A stretch of DNA of 23,455 nt. It comes from an uncultured Lachnospiraceae bacterium (GTDB lineage: Bacteria > Bacillota > Clostridia > Lachnospirales > Lachnospiraceae). A program made the position numbers and the translations under genes. Under the pieces are notes generated by a model. That model was not told the origin of the DNA, did no database searches, and saw nothing but the letters and a program-made list of their open reading frames with translations. Shown here in pieces: positions 22,512 through 23,455 of the stretch (positions are counted from its first letter, which is position 1; every line of letters begins with the position of its first letter). The DNA is taken from assembly GCA_910587085.1 (NCBI GenBank), contig CAJUMC010000051.1, positions 1-23,455 of the forward strand, written 5' to 3'.

Positions 22512-23066
22512 ATGAAATTTGAAATCGTCCCTATGGATAGAGCAGAAGTTTTACGGAAGTCTTTTATTCAAGAATTTATTGATACAGCAAGCGATCACTA
22601 TAAGAAACACATCTCAGCTTTAATCCGGCATGAGGATGATCTTTTTTACAATGGATATCTGTGGAGTTGTCTGCGGGAAAACGGCAATTATCAAAAAGAA
22701 TGCACCATGGAAGCTGCAGCTGAATTTTTAAAAGATAAAAATAATGTATTTTTTATGTGGGATCTGTTTTCTAAAGAGAGATTGTCCGGCAAACGTTTTT
22801 CTCTGGAGTACCCCAAATCTACCGTTCTAAGTATGCAGGGCAATCTGCTTGGTCAAAGAATTGTCGAAGAATGGAATGATGAAAAGGCTGCATGGGCAAC
22901 AGGGTTTCAATGCCAGGGTCTGTGGTTTCCGGAAGATATCTATTGTTTTGATGAAAGCATGAGCTGGTACGCTGTTTTTACACATGAGGGATGGGATAGC
23001 CGGACAAGGCCGGAATTGGCTGAAGATGTTTATATCCGGATCTGTTTTCTGAATGCCCCGATATAG
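22512..23066 (+). CDS. Small unknown protein, weakly DUF4275-like
   Basis: 184 residues, soluble, acidic, with no signal peptide. I recognise no catalytic motif. FYNGYLWSCL near residue 47 and FPEDIYCFDESMSWYAVFTHEGWD near residues 140-163 recall DUF4275, in which a dispensable-looking protein ends with a D-x-Y-x-x-D...W...THE pattern; this is a weak resemblance from memory. The start at ATG 22512 has AGGAGG 5 bp upstream and lies after the promoter at 22456-22483. Its DNA is AT-richer than most genes in the window, like the broken gene at 19660, so it may be a recent arrival. It is a monocistronic unit with no clear terminator of its own. Confidence 0.6.
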   Translation: MKFEIVPMDRAEVLRKSFIQEFIDTASDHYKKHISALIRHEDDLFYNGYLWSCLRENGNYQKECTMEAAAEFLKDKNNVFFMWDLFSKERLSGKRFSLEYPKSTVLSMQGNLLGQRIVEEWNDEKAAWATGFQCQGLWFPEDIYCFDESMSWYAVFTHEGWDSRTRPELAEDVYIRICFLNAPI

Positions 23067-23151
23067 AACAGGGAACCGTAAGCCGGAAATTTCAGAAATT
23101 TCAGAAACCGGGAACCGAACTTTGGAAGCTGCTTAAGAATCCTCTGCTTGA

Positions 23152-23340
23152 ATTGATGAACGGATTGCTGACGAGAATAAGCCGCAGGGTAAAGCAAAGG
23201 AGCTTATAAACAGCTGCCGGAAAGAACGGAAAGAATGAAAAAATTATGAAGTTGCTGAAGCGATAAGAAATGGGGGAGCGGTTGATGCTGCAAAACAATA
23301 TAATTTGCTCATGTGAGATAAAGAAGTAAAAGAAGTGTAA
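23152..23340 (+). pseudogene. Decayed reading frame with two internal stops, origin unclear
   Basis: One frame from 23152 to TAA 23340 reads IDERIADENKPQGKAKELIN..., then TGA (23236-23238), NYEVAEAIRNGGAVDAAKQY..., then TGA (23314-23316) and DKEVKEV. The middle piece looks slightly like a helix-turn-helix of the transposase type. There is no start codon with an RBS. This could be chance. The region 23067-23387 has no intact gene. Confidence 0.2.
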
Positions 23341-23344
23341 AAAA

Positions 23345-23380
23345 TTTTGCCGTTCCCTGTCCGGCTGACTGCCGGACGGG
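23345..23380 (-). terminator. Probable terminator of the minus-strand gene at the right edge
   Basis: CCTGTCCGGC (23356-23365) pairs with GCCGGACGGG (23371-23380) over 10 pairs around TGACT. On the minus strand it follows the stop at 23388 within 8 bp. A T-run (complement of 23339-23344) comes only about 10 nt after the stem, so it is not ideal. Confidence 0.5.
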
Positions 23381-23387
23381 TCGGGCT

Positions 23388-23455
23388 TTAGTCGGGCAAT
23401 TCTACCTTGCCGACAAAAGAATAATAGATTTCGATTTCCTGTCTGCGGAGCTTCC
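23388..23455 (-). CDS. C-terminal end of a minus-strand gene, possibly a site-specific recombinase (partial)
   Basis: The window edge cuts this gene. The visible end on the minus strand reads KLRRQEIEIYYSFVGKVELPD and then TAA (23390-23388). It is followed at once by a strong hairpin, which supports a real gene end. The I-x-I-Y-Y-x-F-V-G ending resembles the C-termini of clostridial serine recombinases of the DUF4368 group, as I recall. With 21 codons this is only a suggestion. If correct, a mobile element lies just to the right. Confidence 0.45.
   Translation of the reverse strand, partial: KLRRQEIEIYYSFVGKVELPD

Noticed and set aside
1..23455. tRNA, rRNA, CRISPR arrays, complete insertion sequences, replication origin
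   Set aside because: Both strands were read for T-loop motifs, regular repeat-spacer arrays and transposase motifs; nothing convincing was found.

Overview
The window looks like chromosomal DNA of an anaerobic, moderately GC-rich Clostridia member, most likely Lachnospiraceae. The grounds are protein style: a 7TM GGDEF protein, a TatD-linked radical SAM protein, DUF4003, a sensory [FeFe]-hydrogenase paired with a SpoIIE-type phosphatase, LytTR/GHKL regulators and an amidase_3 protein without a signal peptide. Genic DNA is GC-rich. Promoter regions and a few islands (6180-6360, 12570-12720, 19640-20210, 22340-23340) are AT-rich. No rRNA, tRNA, CRISPR array or complete insertion sequence was seen.

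Layout. (1) 1-2964: a promoter drives a membrane diguanylate cyclase, followed by two decayed genes joined by overlapping stop/start codons. These are a WYL-type regulator that has lost its DNA-binding domain and WYL core, and a nucleosidase with a large deletion and a frameshift. A clear terminator closes the unit. (2) 3111-5398: an alpha/alpha-toroid (prenyltransferase-like) protein, then a DUF4003 protein with its own promoter and a hairpin leader. (3) 5566-6168, minus strand: a TatD-linked radical SAM protein. (4) 6547-14645: a good promoter, then a putative H2-sensing protein (ferredoxin clusters, H-cluster domain, extra Fe-S domain, PAS), a SpoIIE/PP2C phosphatase, a TrmH-family RNA methyltransferase, a LytTR response regulator, a GHKL histidine kinase and a large polytopic membrane protein. 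I see no terminator until 14609-14645, so these genes could share one transcript. The gaps hold hairpins and a repeated hairpin-plus-RBS module. (5) 14775-18599: two half-size ABC exporters that probably form a heterodimer. (6) 18842-22347: an HD-domain hydrolase, an AT-rich gene broken by one stop codon, an SSAT-like GNAT acetyltransferase, and an amidase with a SPOR domain followed by stacked hairpins and a terminator. (7) 22456-23455: a small unknown protein with its own promoter, a decayed reading frame, and at the right edge the C-terminal 21 codons of a minus-strand gene, possibly a recombinase.

The most coherent system is region 4. An H-cluster protein with a PAS output is followed by a phosphatase of the type that acts on partner-switching proteins, which suggests that H2 or redox state is turned into protein dephosphorylation. 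Downstream lie an RNA methyltransferase and a two-component system. A second theme is that several conserved folds carry hydrophilic, low-complexity inserts. A third is gene decay by clean internal deletion at the left end and by a point nonsense change at 19870.
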